From assembly GCA_034096865.1 (NCBI GenBank), contig JAWQFJ010026705.1, positions 27,501 to 59,643 of the forward strand: a stretch of 32,143 nucleotides of DNA. The letters run 5' to 3'. How positions within the stretch are numbered: position 1 is the stretch's first letter; every line of letters begins with the position of its first letter. The DNA is from Theodoxus fluviatilis (Eukaryota; Mollusca; Gastropoda; Cycloneritida; Neritidae). Shown here piece after piece: positions 9,160 to 19,560 of this stretch. Position numbers and translations under genes: made by a program. The notes below the pieces were generated by a model that saw nothing but the letters and a program-made list of their open reading frames with translations, did not search any database and was not told where the DNA came from.

Positions 9160-9814
9160 TGTTACGGTTCAGCCATTTTCAATTTGAGACCGGCTTGAAC
9201 CTGTTGTTCACAAAATTAAGGGTGTTGCAATCATGAGTTGATTGGTTAAGGTTGGTGGCGCATGCGCTGTGAGTAACTCTTCAGTCGGAAAACACCGACA
9301 AATTTAGTTCTGTTGACTCGAGGAATATCAATATGAGCGCATGTATTTCGAGCAGCTCCGTGTTTATAGACAACTCGTTAAAGAAAAGTTTTCCAATCTT
9401 CCCCCTTGCCCTCTGAAAGAAGTGCCAGAGAAGACCATCGTTTCCCGATTTGAAGAATTCCCGTCTCACCAAGACTCTGAATCAAGTTTGTCGCCTGGAA
9501 AGTTTATTGTGAATGCACTTGGAAATTTCGCGATTGATTGGGCAAGTGTGTGAGCCCGCCGTGTCTATGGCCTTTTATCCTCTTGTCTTGAGGGAGAGCC
9601 TTTAGAGAGAGTGTGCTTGTGAATGCCCATTCCTGAGTGGATATCGTTTTGGGCAGAAGTTTCTTAGATGGAGATCCGAGAACAGTTTTCGCCCATCTGC
9701 TTGAACTTGTGAGTAACTTGAGTTGATTTTGGTTTCAGGTCAGTGGAATAACCTCTACCTTTTCAGTCACAGAGAGTAGACTGACAGAATTGATTGATTT
9801 GTATTCTTATTACA
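9160..9814 (+). repeat. Candidate 3' LTR
   Basis: Starts TGTTACGGTT immediately after the polypurine tract. A possible CA end is TTATTACA at 9814, giving about 655 bp. No second LTR is available for comparison, so the right end is a guess. An open frame at 9341-9553 lies inside and is likely incidental. Confidence 0.45.
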
Positions 9815-9931
9815 TTGACTGTGGTTCTGCCATTATTAAGTTCTATTAAATTCAATCACCGAGAATGAAAATTGAGGTTGTGTTATAAGTGTGGATTGAG
9901 AGAGAGAGTGAATTAATTATTGCCCCCTCTT

Positions 9932-10318
9932 CTGTGGCCGAGTGGTTAGCGCGCTCGACCTACAGTCGCTTGCGGCCAGTGGGTACGGCGTTCAAAGCTG
10001 CGCGGTTCCCAGAGTTGCGTCCTTGAGCAAGATGCTTAACTCGCATTGCTCGTTTGCAATGTTGGCAAAACGTAGTGCGATTAACCCTTGTATGCGGCCA
10101 AGCGCCAGCATCGGGTTGGAATACTCCCCAGGGAGCGAAGTTAGTGCTGTACCTGACTGTGTGTGTCTTAACTGTCTGTCACTATGTTTGTTGTGAGGGA
10201 CCAGTGAGGATTGATCAAGATGCCCAGTGATCAGGGGGTAAAAAGTGTAAAGCGGTTTGAGACCCAGACAAAGGGTGTAAGTCGCTATAAAAAACCACAC
10301 CTTTACCTTTTTTTACCT
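9932..10318 (+). mobile_element. tRNA-derived SINE
   Basis: The head carries a Pol III A-box-like TGGCCGAGTGG, and about 50 bases on a weaker B-box-like GCGTTCAAAGC. The body has TTGAGCAAGATGCTTAAC and, near the end, GTGTAAAGCGGTTTGAG and GTCGCTATAAAAA. Blocks of this kind are shared by many animal SINEs with an L2/CR1-type tail (V-SINE-like). The tail ends in TTTACC repeats. It is inserted just downstream of the candidate LTR. Clear target duplications were not found. Confidence 0.7.
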
Positions 10319-10390
10319 TTACCCCTTCCACTAGCAAAACCTCTAGACACGGGAACCGAAAGATTCACTGCTTAAAATGTGTGTGTGTGA

Positions 10391-11227
10391 GTGTGGAGGG
10401 AGGTGATAGACTCAAAGGCATGCTACATCTGCATCAAACAAAATCTAGTCCAAGAAAGAGTAGACCAGTGGAGAAGGAAGGAATCTCAAGGAGGAATTGC
10501 AAGAACTGAGAATGTAGACCACACATTCTCCTGTTCACATTTGATGAACATGCATCTGAGTGACAATCTCACCATATTTTTCATGAAAGCCAGGCTTCAA
10601 CTGATTGAGTGTGACAGCCTCCAACACCTATACTACCCATCATCCTACAGCAAGTAGTGCAAGAGGTGTGCTTTCCACTCAGAGACAGTCAGTCACATCC
10701 TGAATGGCTGTGAGAAGAGCAAGAAGCAGAGTCAGGCCAGGCACAGCATAATAGTGAACATTGTAGCTGCAAACTTACCAAACCAGAATGAAGATGCCTT
10801 TGTCCTCAAAGATCAAATTGTGAAACAGACTCACTTTGTACAGGAGGACACTGGTGGGGTTGCCAGTGTTCAGCACACACGACCTGATATGTGCCTCATT
10901 GACTATGCCAGTGGAAAGTGCTTCATTGTTGAGGTGGCTTCACCATTCGATGGTTTCTTGAACACCTGTTATGATTCTAAGTTCAAGAAATACCCCCCAC
11001 TGTGCCAAAGAATCCATGAAGCTGGATTTGACTGTAAGGTTATTGTGCTAGTCATAGGATCACTTGGCAATGTACATAACAAATTTTGCAGTGGACTAAA
11101 AATGATGGGACTAAATACACAGAGAGCCAAAGCTGTAGCTAGATACTGCTCAGTGAGTGCAATGATTGGATCCTCCATCATTTGGAAAAAGAGGTGTAAT
11201 TCTGTTTTGCAGGAAAGGGTGCTGTGA
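10391..11227 (+). pseudogene. LINE C-terminus: zinc knuckle and restriction-like endonuclease
   Basis: This is the end of the single ORF of an R2/R4/NeSL-type non-LTR retrotransposon, whose endonuclease nicks the target DNA. The frame is open except for one TAG at 10655-10657. Directly after the stop comes CKRC, eight residues, H, four residues, C: the CX2CX8HX4C knuckle. Counting from the ATG at 10754, P44-D45, E60-V61, P64-F-D66 and then KFKKY form the PD-(D/E)xK restriction-like nuclease core. A GSLGNVHNKF block and an Arg/Lys-rich end follow. The region from about 10440 aligns by eye with the C-terminal part of the RT fragment downstream, but the two differ at most residues, so they are separate copies or subfamilies. 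It is 5' truncated and lacks RT. Confidence 0.8.
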
Positions 11228-12097
11228 TGCAGTTCAGGGTGAGAGTGGGTTGACTGCCAAGTGCAGTCTAAGGGAGATAATTGAGATTACTTCCCTTGAA
11301 CTTTGGACCAGAGGAGAAACTTTGCAAGAAGATATAACAACTTGTCAAGTGATGTGTACTATTAAATTATGACATGTAAACACTTGCTATGTAGATTCTG
11401 ATTGTGCAATGGTCATGTGCCACTTTTCCTCCTTGTACTATCTTAAGCAAAAATATGTGTGCAGGTGCAGGCATGTTTCAACGTTTCACCAGATGACGTG
11501 AGTCCAGTATTTAGTCTGTTATGTCAAAGCGAGGGGAATGTATGTAAAGAAAGTGTATGTGTGTGAGTGCATGTATATCTCAATACATAGATGTCAAATT
11601 GCTGTTCCCAGTATTTCATGTCAAAGTGAGGAGACATTAAATGTAAAATAAATTGCTACAATATGTGAATACATGTATATTCCAATATAATACCAAAATG
11701 TATAAATGCTGTAACCTGCCTATCATATAAACTCGGATCTAACTGAAGAATATGCAAATGTAAATATCACTGCAGCCAATCTCCTGTTGACGATGAAACT
11801 TCTTGAATGCAGGTCTCAGCAGCTATCTATTTTGCGGGTGAAATTTAGTGTGCTCATGACAATCTGTGCCTTATGTGTATAAGTGTGGACATTTATGTTA
11901 CACATCTTTTTGGTCAAGATAACCTAGTTGTTTTTGTGTTCGCTTTCATCACTCAACATGACAATGTAGGTCTCCATTTTCTTGCTTGCGAGCTGAATAG
12001 CTCTGAGTTACAAAATGCATCTATTCATAGTTTGTTCATGTGTGCAGATTTTGTGCAATTTTCATGAATAAAGTATTTTTGATATGTCCAAGGCAGA
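11228..12097 (+). other. AT-rich stretch, probably LINE 3' UTR
   Basis: No coding signal recognised. AATAAA occurs near 11648 and again near 12066. The first could be the end of the upstream LINE fragment. Confidence 0.35.
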
Positions 12098-13821
12098 ATG
12101 CTCCCCTGGATAGTGGCGACAGGAAGACTCTCACAGAAGCAAAGAGGATCCCTCCCTAGGAATGGTTTGCAGGAACACGTCTTCTGCCTGAAGTCAGCTA
12201 TAGACAACTTCAAGCATGTCTCCTTCAAATTCTTCACGGCCTTTGTCGACATCAAGGATGCTTATGGAAGTGTCGACCACAGAGTGATGCTGGAAGCGAT
12301 GAGAAGAGCAAAATACTCTGAGCATGTAGTTGACATCACGGAGGATATCTACACCGAATCAACGTTTCAGGTGCAGACGAAGGGATCGCTTACCCCCAAG
12401 ATCACAAGATCAAGAGGCATAGTCCAAGGCTGTCCGTGGTCAGCGATCGCCTTTATTCAAGCCTTGGATCCGTGGATTAGGTGGCTGGAGCAACCGTTCA
12501 CCCCTTTGTCACAGCCCACCCCATGTCAAGCGTACATGGACGATGTGTGCATGAGTGCCGAACAAGAGACTGATATTAAAGCGATGCTACAGAAAACCGA
12601 GCAGTTCCTGAACTACACAGGCATGGAGGTGAAACACGCGAAGTGCGCCCTGTTACACGCCCAGCGCACAGGAAACAACTGGTCGAAGAAAGACAGCACG
12701 CAGAGAACAAGTCTGAAGCTCCAAGGGGGAGAAATACCCAAGTTTGGTAAATCTCAAAGCTACCGGTATCTGGGATTCCACATAGACCTTGACAACACGG
12801 CGGCCATACGACAAATTGACGAGATCAAGGAGGGCTTCCGACAGACGATGGAGAAAATAGACCGGTCCCCACTACCCATAAACAAGAAAATAGAAGCAGT
12901 GAACATCATGGCATCATCAAAGCTGAACTTTTACTTTGAGAACCTTCATTTCAGCGAAAAAGTATTGAAAGAGCTAGAAGACATGATAGTCGACTTCGGC
13001 AGAGTCACCATGAAGCTGAATGACTCGTCAACCAGAGCTATGTTCTTCACGCCAAGAAGAGAAGGAGGACTAGGAATGATAAGACCAAGCACAATGTACC
13101 ATGCCAAACGGGTATCATTCTTACTTTCATGCCTCAACAACGACGACCCACAAGTGAGAGCAGTCGCAAGAAGCAGTTTCTCTCTCCACATGAGTAAGAG
13201 AAAGGTTCCCATGGCAAGGGAGGAAGAAACCAGCTTCGGTGGATATGAGACCAACGATTCCGGCAGGATTGCAAAGAGCTGCAAAGTGAACTGGCCACGC
13301 TCAGTTTTCGTGGAGCTGAATGAGCTGTGTGTTCGGCTGAAAATGAACCTCGAGTTCGACCGCGATAGCGATCTCTTTGGGGTGGTGATGCCATTGTCAG
13401 ACGACGACGAGATCACTCTTCGCTTCACCAACTCCACGTGCCTGTTCTCAGCAATGAAGAAGAACGACATAGAAAAATCATTACAGCACTGGCGCGGCCT
13501 GGAGCAACAAGGGAGACTACTCCGCGACGCCGTGCCCGTCGCCGACATGACTTGCTCCAACGGACACCTGACAAATAGCGCGATCACCGATCAACTGACT
13601 CGATTTGTGGTGAAGGGTCGGCTCCAACTGCTGGAAACTAGCGCTGTCAACAACAGGTACTATCCAGAAACATACCCGCGCGAGTGTTCATTGTGTGGAT
13701 TTCGTACAGACACAAATTCTCACGCACTGAATGGATGTAGGAGACTGCGGGGTCTGTACACAGAGCGACACGATCGTTGTGTGGAGCTCGTACTGCAAGA
13801 ACTCACCAAGTCGGGAGGGAG

Positions 13822-13822
<1 letters not shown>
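12098..13822 (+). pseudogene. LINE reverse transcriptase (REL-type family), truncated
   Basis: The 607-codon frame includes RT block GLQEHVFCLK, catalytic FVDIKDAYGSVDH (D51), RGIVQGCPWSA (106-116, the GxxQGxP motif), CQAYMDDV (catalytic Y146-M-D-D149) and YRYLGFHID. A long connection follows and then a C-terminal CX2CX8HX4C knuckle in CSLCGFRTDTNSHALNGC. The catalytic residues look intact. The N-terminal DNA-binding fingers and first RT block are missing (5' truncation or frameshift before 12098). The restriction-like endonuclease that should follow the knuckle is replaced by a GA microsatellite from about 13823, through which the open frame runs on to 13921 as Arg-Glu repeats. In an intact element this protein would prime cDNA on nicked target DNA. 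Confidence 0.85.
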
Positions 13823-13893
<71 letters not shown>

Positions 13894-14060
13894 ACCCCAC
13901 AGGGTGGCAGAGACAGGCTGACGGACAGAGCCGGACAGACAGATGGACAGACATATGGGTGGATGAAGGGACGGACAGACAACGACCGAGAGTGGTACAG
14001 AAAGAAGTACAGAGAAACAGAGAAATACCGAGAGAGAGAAAGGGAATTTAAGAGATATAG
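13823..14060 (+). repeat. (GA)n microsatellite and GACA/GAGA low-complexity DNA
   Basis: A near-perfect GA run of about 70 bp (13823-13893) is followed by degenerate GACAGA-type sequence up to about 14060. It abuts both the truncated LINE RT and the 3' tail of the next LINE copy. Confidence 0.9.
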
Positions 14061-14091
14061 TTACATATCAGTTCAGTTCAGCTCAGTCTCT

Positions 14092-14615
14092 TTACCCTGA
14101 GATGGGTTGTTGAGGCACCACTGATGACTTTCGGACAATCTTCCTCCATCGATCTCTATCCTCTGTGGCTCGCTGTGAGTCAGCAAAGGTCAAGCCTGTC
14201 CACTCTTTGATGTTGTCTTCCCACCTCTTTCTCTGCCTGCCTCTCCTTCTCCCACCTGGTACGTACGGTACCTTGTAGGATGGTCTTGGCCAGCCCACTG
14301 CCTCTTGACACGTGACCGTACCACTTCAGCTTTCTGCTTTTCACGATTGAGAGCAGGTCTTCGTACTGTCCAATTGCTCTCCTGATCCTGTTGCTGACTT
14401 CCTCATTCGTGACATGGCCTTTATATGAGATGTTCAGAATCTTGCGGTAGCATCTCATTTCCAGGGCTTGTATCCGTCTCTGTAGTTCAGATGTGAGTGT
14501 CCAGGACTCGCATGCATATAAGAATACGGAGATGGCCAGCGTGCGCATGAGCCTGATCTTTGACGCGAGAGTGATATATCTGTCACGCCATATTGGCTTC
14601 AACTTTGCCAATGCT
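14092..14615 (-). pseudogene. LINE ORF2 C-terminal segment
   Basis: The translation holds SKIRLMRTLAISVFLYACES, WTLTSELQRRIQALEMRC, the TNEEVSNRIRRAIG block, KLKWYGHVSRGSG, and, after a frameshift near 14265-14275 in an ACGTACGGTAC repeat, GGRRRGRQRKRWEDNIKEW and SSVVPQQP. These are hallmarks of the C-terminal part of a widespread invertebrate LINE often annotated as craniofacial development protein 2-like. I cannot fix the clade (RTE/RTEX-like is possible). Compared with the copy at 27.7 kb it is very similar up to the stop and shares CTCAGGGT(T/A)AAGAGACTGA at the 3' end. The RT catalytic block is absent from this segment. Confidence 0.85.
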
Positions 14616-14788
14616 GCAAATCATTAAAGTCGTCGAACATCTCTATGACAGAGCGACCAGCGCAGTCTTGTTCAATGGTACCACAGGCGAATGGTTCAGG
14701 ACAACGGTCGGAGTCAGACAGGGCTGTCTACTCTCTCCCACACTCTTCAACCTCTTCCTCGAAAGGATAATGACTGATGCCCTAGCAG
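14616..14788 (+). pseudogene. Inverted RT segment of the same LINE
   Basis: Reads IIKVVEHLYDRATSAVLFNG, then GEWFRTTVGVRQGCLLSP and TLFNLFLERIMTDAL. This is RT motif 4 (VRQGCLLSPTLFN) and its upstream block. About 100 residues, including FADD, are missing between this segment and the 3' segment. After DAL the homology to the copy at 25 kb ends. Confidence 0.85.
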
Positions 14789-15654
14789 GACTGGTGACAT
14801 TACGTGAAATCACTCGATGGCGGGAGGCAGCAAACAAGTCAGTTAAGTGCGCAGATAACTTCAACCGCGTCCTGGTTACATTGAGGATTAGATACGGCAA
14901 AGTGGAGAAAATCTGTGGACAATAATGTAGTTGCGGGAATTTTCCGTTCCTGGAAAGCTGCCATCGGATAAAACGTGGAACATCTGAGTAACCAGGAAAG
15001 AACTAACAACGACTGAGCACCCACCCCACCCACCCCCGCCGCCCCCCCCCCCGCCCCCCCCCCCCCCCGGCCCCCCCCCCCCTCCTCCATCCCCAATGCA
15101 CTGAGGTGCTGGCGAGTGGCCATGGACTGCGATCGATGAGGATTTTAATCGAACGCTTTCTGCCACTAGGCTTAAACGCTCCTCTTGCGGCATCAAATTT
15201 ATCTTGGACAATGATTCAACAGCTAGAGGCCCCACTTATTAGAAGCCAGAAAACAACTCTCAAACTTTTCAAAAGTATCATTCAATCTGATTTGAACACG
15301 TATAATTGAGTGTCTATTCCTGAGGAGTCTGTTTCAGGAGTGAAGTTTTGATGTGCAAGCAGTAGAAGCACGAATTGCAAGATCAGGCAGCCAATACTTT
15401 GTCTTTCTCTTTTTCCCCCCTTCAGTTCTCAAAAGAGTGACTCTAATTCCCACGATTTAGTTCATAAAACGTGGTGCTTAGAACAGAAATTTCCATTCAG
15501 TCACTCCTAGCAGTTCTTTGACGATAGTTATTCCAATTAAGTGCGGTGGGAGAAAATAATCCAATAAGCACATAGAAATCACGTGACAAACTTACATACA
15601 CGAAATATTTATCGGTTGAAACACTTGCACGCGCGTCGAACGGCAGTTTAACCG
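14789..15654. repeat. Unassigned DNA with a poly-C tract
   Basis: A C-rich tract at about 15018-15096 has long C runs broken by single G or A bases; the minus strand is a run of G tracts able to form G-quadruplexes. The rest has no recognised feature. Confidence 0.6.
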
Positions 15655-15780
15655 TTCTCTTTAGTAAAATACTCCCCTAGAAAACTCAAACAAAAAAGTC
15701 TGATATGCAGCTTTAATTTCTCTTTAGAAAAATACTCCCCTAGAAAACTCAAACAAAAAAGTCTGGTATGTAGCTTTAAT
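15655..15780 (+). repeat. Tandem duplication of a 63-bp unit
   Basis: Two adjacent copies (15655-15717 and 15718-15780), starting TTCTCTTTAG and differing at a few positions only, so the duplication is recent. Confidence 0.9.
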
Positions 15781-17715
15781 GCAACTTAAAATCGCATGGA
15801 ACGTAAAGAAACGCGCGAAAATTCACATTTTGACGTGACAATATGACGCAGAGCCGTCTTTGAGCTGCGTAATGTTTTTCCGTGGTCCGCTCACTGCATG
15901 TTCAACTAAGATCAAAAACTGAATAATGTCCGCAAATATAAAAAGGTCACGTGTCAAGGGTACGAACATTAATCATGTCCCAAAATCCAACTGCGCAGTT
16001 TCTGTTGTAAGGGATAACTGCCAATTAGCGGGGATTTGTGAAAACCGGAGGCTGCAATGGGAAGTAGGTCAGAGCGCCCCGGGGTTCCCACCCAAGACAA
16101 CACGCGACAGTACGCCATCCCTATAACCACACGCTTTCACCATTGTGAATATTCATAAATGACGAACACAGAAGCCAAAAACCAAAAAGGAATCAATCCT
16201 TTGAATCATACGGGGCTCACCCAGGACAATAAGTGAAAAAACGCCGACGTGTTCCACATTGGACGAAATCAAGGCGACATTTCTTGTAGATGCTTTCTGA
16301 AATCGCGACAATTTCTGTCAGTTGCGTGGCCCTCCCGAGAGAAAAGCGCAGTATTAAAATAAATATCCGCACCAGACTACTCACTGTTTTTGAACCAATT
16401 CAGAAATGATCCCTGGAAGAATTACCCTCCAGTGACCTTCTAGGGACAGACGGCAGTCAGTCGGGACCTTCTTTAATGGGAATCCTGGAAAAAGGTCGGA
16501 AGACGAGACTGTACCACCATGAAGACCTGTACAAGACAAGATAAAAGCTGTAGAAGACTGCGGGACAGCAGCCGACAGCTACCTAGAGAGTACATAGTAT
16601 TACCTTTCTCAGGCGAAAGTTTAGTACTAGTAGTCGTTTAGATAAAAGCTCTTCAGATCGACCTAGTCCGTCGCCTGGTTGCCAAGGTTTTTTTTTAGGG
16701 TGTAGATTGTGGCTTCCCTACGGGTGGTCGTTGTCTGTCAGATCGAATCCGCTCCTCGTTGATGGAATCGCAGTGCCCAGCAATTGAATTCAGCCGAGAC
16801 CCTTGATTGGAAAAGGACACGCGAGGTGGAAGCTTGTAGGCAATGCCAGATAAGGGGGTAAACTCGTACTGTTCTATAAAAGTCGACCGCAAAACTGTAT
16901 TCAGTGGGTCTGCACTGGGTCTCCTCATCAGTTTGGGTGCTCATCCATGCAAGAGGTTGCAGACCAGGCTGAGCGATCAGCGCTCACGGCTGTCGCCCAG
17001 GAACCAAGGTTCATACATTGGCTGGGACGCTCGCTGTACTCAACTTGCTGCGCGTTTGCACAATATCAACTGGTAGTAAAGTTTTCCCAAAAAGCAACAA
17101 ATTCTGGATGGTGCATGTTGACTGAATAAGCTCATACTCTTTTAATTTTCATTCACAGTTAGTATGGCTGTACTGAGCAATGCTTTTAAGGAAGCTGGTG
17201 TCGGGCGTACCCTTGCCTTACCCACTTAAAACCTGTATTCCTCCCAGAGGCACGTAGAAGCTGCCTGCATCTGTCAAAATAGTGCTAGAAGCAGCAGGCT
17301 TTAAAAAGGACAGAACAGCTTCATTCCAATAAAGCCAGATTATTGGCAATGTAAGCTGTATATCAGAAATATTATAAATGTAAGAATCCTTGGAATTTGG
17401 GATCACTCCTTGACGGATACCCCTAGGCTGTTGTTATAAAAGAAAAAGCAACCGCGTGTAGACCTTCCTTGTTACACACCAGTACCTGAATTAAAAATGA
17501 AATCCACGTCGTCCGGTCTCAAACCTTTTTGGACAATACTCTGAATTACTGAACTTCAGTGCGGTCTGTTTTGTCATGACTAAGCTAATCGTCATTTGCA
17601 TTTCCGTCTTTCTTGCAGGTCTTTATACTAACCTAGAGCTCGAGAATGACGCATCTTCAATGTCGCAAAGTACAGAAGGCTGGTTGGAAGACCCCTGAAA
17701 ACAAACAACTCAGCA
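15781..17715. other. Intergenic stretch, nothing recognised
   Basis: Several short open frames (60-77 codons) overlap in all directions, but no domain, RNA gene or element end was recognised. Confidence 0.3.
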
Positions 17716-17925
17716 GCGAAGATGGTGCAAGACAGTGAAGGGATCTCAAAGCGAAGAAAGTGCAAGAAAGTGAATGAAACTCAAAGCGAAGATGGTGCAA
17801 GAAAGTGAATGGAACTCACAGCGAAGATGGTGCAAGAAAATGAATGGAACTCAAAGCAAAGATTGTGCAAGAAAATGAATGGAATTCAAAGCGAAGATGG
17901 AACAAGAGAACGGAGGGAACTCAAT
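17716..17925 (+). repeat. 35-bp minisatellite, six copies
   Basis: Units start at 17716, 17751, 17786, 17821, 17856 and 17891. Consensus begins GCGAAGATGGTGCAAGAAAG and ends AACTCAAA. Copies 3 and 4 are nearly identical; the outer ones diverge. Confidence 0.95.
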
Positions 17926-17937
17926 GCGCTCACTGTC

Positions 17938-18381
17938 TCAGTTATGACAGTAGGACACACTGCTGCACGTAGAACATTTTTGCCATGACTGCAGGTGCAA
18001 GGCACAGGCATCGCACCAAGCACCTGCAGGTCCTAATATGTTTGTTGTCCTCTGCAGTTGTCTCGACACTTCAGGTCTGCCAGGGTTTCCCACAAACATG
18101 ACCCTATCGACTGCACACTGCATGTGTTTCCCCTTTGTCGATGCACGCGCCTCGGGACCGCTGACAGCATGCCTTGCGATCTTCATGGGGGCTGGCGTTG
18201 AGGCTGAGTGCACTGTTTCTAGTGACGACGACACACATGTAGTCATGTCTGGCGACGTAAAGATTTGAGTGGCGATCTCGAACTTTTGAGGCTTTTCATG
18301 TTGTGGAGCAGGAGTCATGAAATGGTCGTACATGGTGTTCGGATCAGCACAGGATTCACACATTACCTTGACGTCTTCCAC
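17938..18381 (-). CDS. Hypothetical ORF ending in a MYND-like half finger
   Basis: A 147-codon minus-strand frame, open upstream for about 12 more codons to a TGA. There is no signal peptide or membrane segment. Near its end it reads CDAC, nine residues, CSTC, SSVSYC and HN, then stop. The spacing C-X2-C-X9-C-X2-C-X4-Y-C matches the first six metal ligands of a MYND zinc finger, a protein-interaction module. The last His and Cys ligands are missing because the frame stops. The remainder (Pro/Ser/Thr-rich, with VMCESCADP near the start) is not recognised. It could be the final piece of a host exon, a pseudogene, or chance. The 35-bp minisatellite lies immediately downstream. Confidence 0.3.
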   Translation of the reverse strand: MEDVKVMCESCADPNTMYDHFMTPAPQHEKPQKFEIATQIFTSPDMTTCVSSSLETVHSASTPAPMKIARHAVSGPEARASTKGKHMQCAVDRVMFVGNPGRPEVSRQLQRTTNILGPAGAWCDACALHLQSWQKCSTCSSVSYCHN

Positions 18382-19350
18382 TTCAGCGTCAGAAAGGGGA
18401 GCCAGCTGGTGTCCAGAAGAAGATCACTGGAAATCTGGTTTTTGCTTAAGTTGGTAGCCTTCGCATCTTCTTCTGTATATTTTCTGGCACTGGAAATATT
18501 TTGCTTGCTTGCAGTTGGAAGAAGATTTTCGCCTGAAATTTTTATTCGGACTGGACGTCAAAAGGCCAGTGCTGCCAGCATTCTCTAATGGTGGACTCGT
18601 CCAAATCCTCGTTACACACACGGAATTCCGTTTTGAGTCTACCTGCCACGTTTTCAACAGATGCGTGGCAGAAAGTTCGCTCGCAACGTTGCTGGGAAAA
18701 TGGGTAGCTTCTCACCAAACAAGGCGTTCTGATACCAGGCAGAAATCCAGTAGTACGGTAGTCACCACGGAGAGTCCTACTTTGATGGCGGCGCGACAGT
18801 GACGGTGACAAGAAAGAAAGAAAGAAATATATATGGATGGAAGGAAGGAGAGAGGATTGGAGGGAAGGATAGATAGACCTCAAGTGTTCGCGTGCCCAAA
18901 GTTAACAAATGCAGCGAGATTCCTTTTCTTTGTCCTTGCCAGCTTTACTACTAAAACAGCCAAAGCCCGATTTCCAGGACACCCTAGACTGAATGTTCCT
19001 CAAGGCAAGCTACCACCCGCCTGTACTTCTTCAGAAGCCCTACTGCAAATCCAGTCTCTGCCTGGAAAGGAAAGGCACGGCCCACACCAAGGCGACCATT
19101 TCCGACCGTCTCTTCTCAGCCGTCCCCTGCCATCCTTCCATTCGCCTCGTGTGATCAGCTATTTTTTCCAACTGCCTTCTGCAAGGCATGGACGAGGTTG
19201 CCTCCATCTTCTCGTCAAAGTCCCTCATTTCATTTCATCAAAGCCACCGCTCCTCTGGAACCCATCCTAGCAACCTCACGACATGGAAAACACGCCCCAT
19301 CATCTCTGCGGTAAATAGGTTTCAAGGTCCAAGACGAAAAAGCAAGAGCT
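18382..19350. other. Intergenic stretch with GAAA/GGAA patches
   Basis: Short AGAAAGAAAG and GGAAGGA tracts lie at about 18808-18870. A 145-codon plus-strand frame (18833-19270) is Pro/His/Ser-rich and unrecognised. Confidence 0.3.
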
Positions 19351-19560
19351 TAAAAAAAGGATTCCCTGGCCTGCCAAACTATAACTTCGTTTATTTCGTC
19401 TACTTCACTCGGTGCAGACAGGTCTACTTGGGAAGGTTGGAGACACCTCAACACCAGACTTCAAGAGCGCCTCGCAGGCATCCAGTGCTAAGGAGACCAA
19501 CGTGTCGCAGAGCGCGTTGACCTCTGACTCCATGCAGTCCGAGTTGAGCGATTATTGAGA
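19351..19560 (+). pseudogene. Possible GIY-YIG remnant of a Penelope-like element
   Basis: One frame reads GLPNYNFVYFVYFTRCRQVYLG, cut here to note that it resembles the start of a GIY-YIG nuclease domain (N-x-V-Y, then C, then Q-V-Y-x-G). The next frame continues LNTRLQERLAGIQ, similar to the R-x-x-E-H helix after the G-E-T-G turn. A frameshift and a stop separate them. The similarity is modest and the flanks do not help, so this is a tentative call. It is not a copy of the Penelope-like element at 30 kb. Confidence 0.35.

Larger units (their letters stand above)
6350..9814 (+). mobile_element. Deleted Gmr1-like Ty3/gypsy retrotransposon
   Basis: Coding remnants follow in the order gag start, protease, integrase, a conserved block normally just before RT, RT end, RNase H start, RNase H end, polypurine tract, candidate LTR. 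Integrase before RT is the order described for Gmr1-like Ty3/gypsy elements, unlike ordinary gypsy elements. Large in-order gaps (most of gag and protease, nearly the whole RT palm, the body of RNase H), frameshifts and stops show that the copy is dead. It could still have moved in trans before decay. No 5' LTR was recognised. The right boundary is uncertain because there is no second LTR to compare. Confidence 0.75.
14069..14788 (-). mobile_element. 5'-inverted LINE copy (twin-priming structure)
   Basis: On the minus strand, the 3' end of a LINE (14615 down to a CAGTT-type repeat tail at 14069) is preceded by a piece of its upstream RT in the opposite orientation (14616-14788, plus). Element order and the gap between the parts fit twin-primed reverse transcription. 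The same family occurs at 24.9 and 27.7 kb. Confidence 0.7.

Noticed and set aside
9932..10000. A functional tRNA gene
   Set aside because: Only the A-box region resembles a tRNA; the arms do not pair, the B box is weak, and the sequence continues as a SINE body.
618..10000. The gag remnant at 0.6-1.3 kb as part of the Gmr1-like element
   Set aside because: It lies on the opposite strand, more than 5 kb away, and its zinc-knuckle Gag differs from the Gag scrap at 6375.
10655..10657. Programmed TAG readthrough before the LINE zinc knuckle
   Set aside because: A single stop in a 5'-truncated, non-functional fragment is more simply explained by decay.
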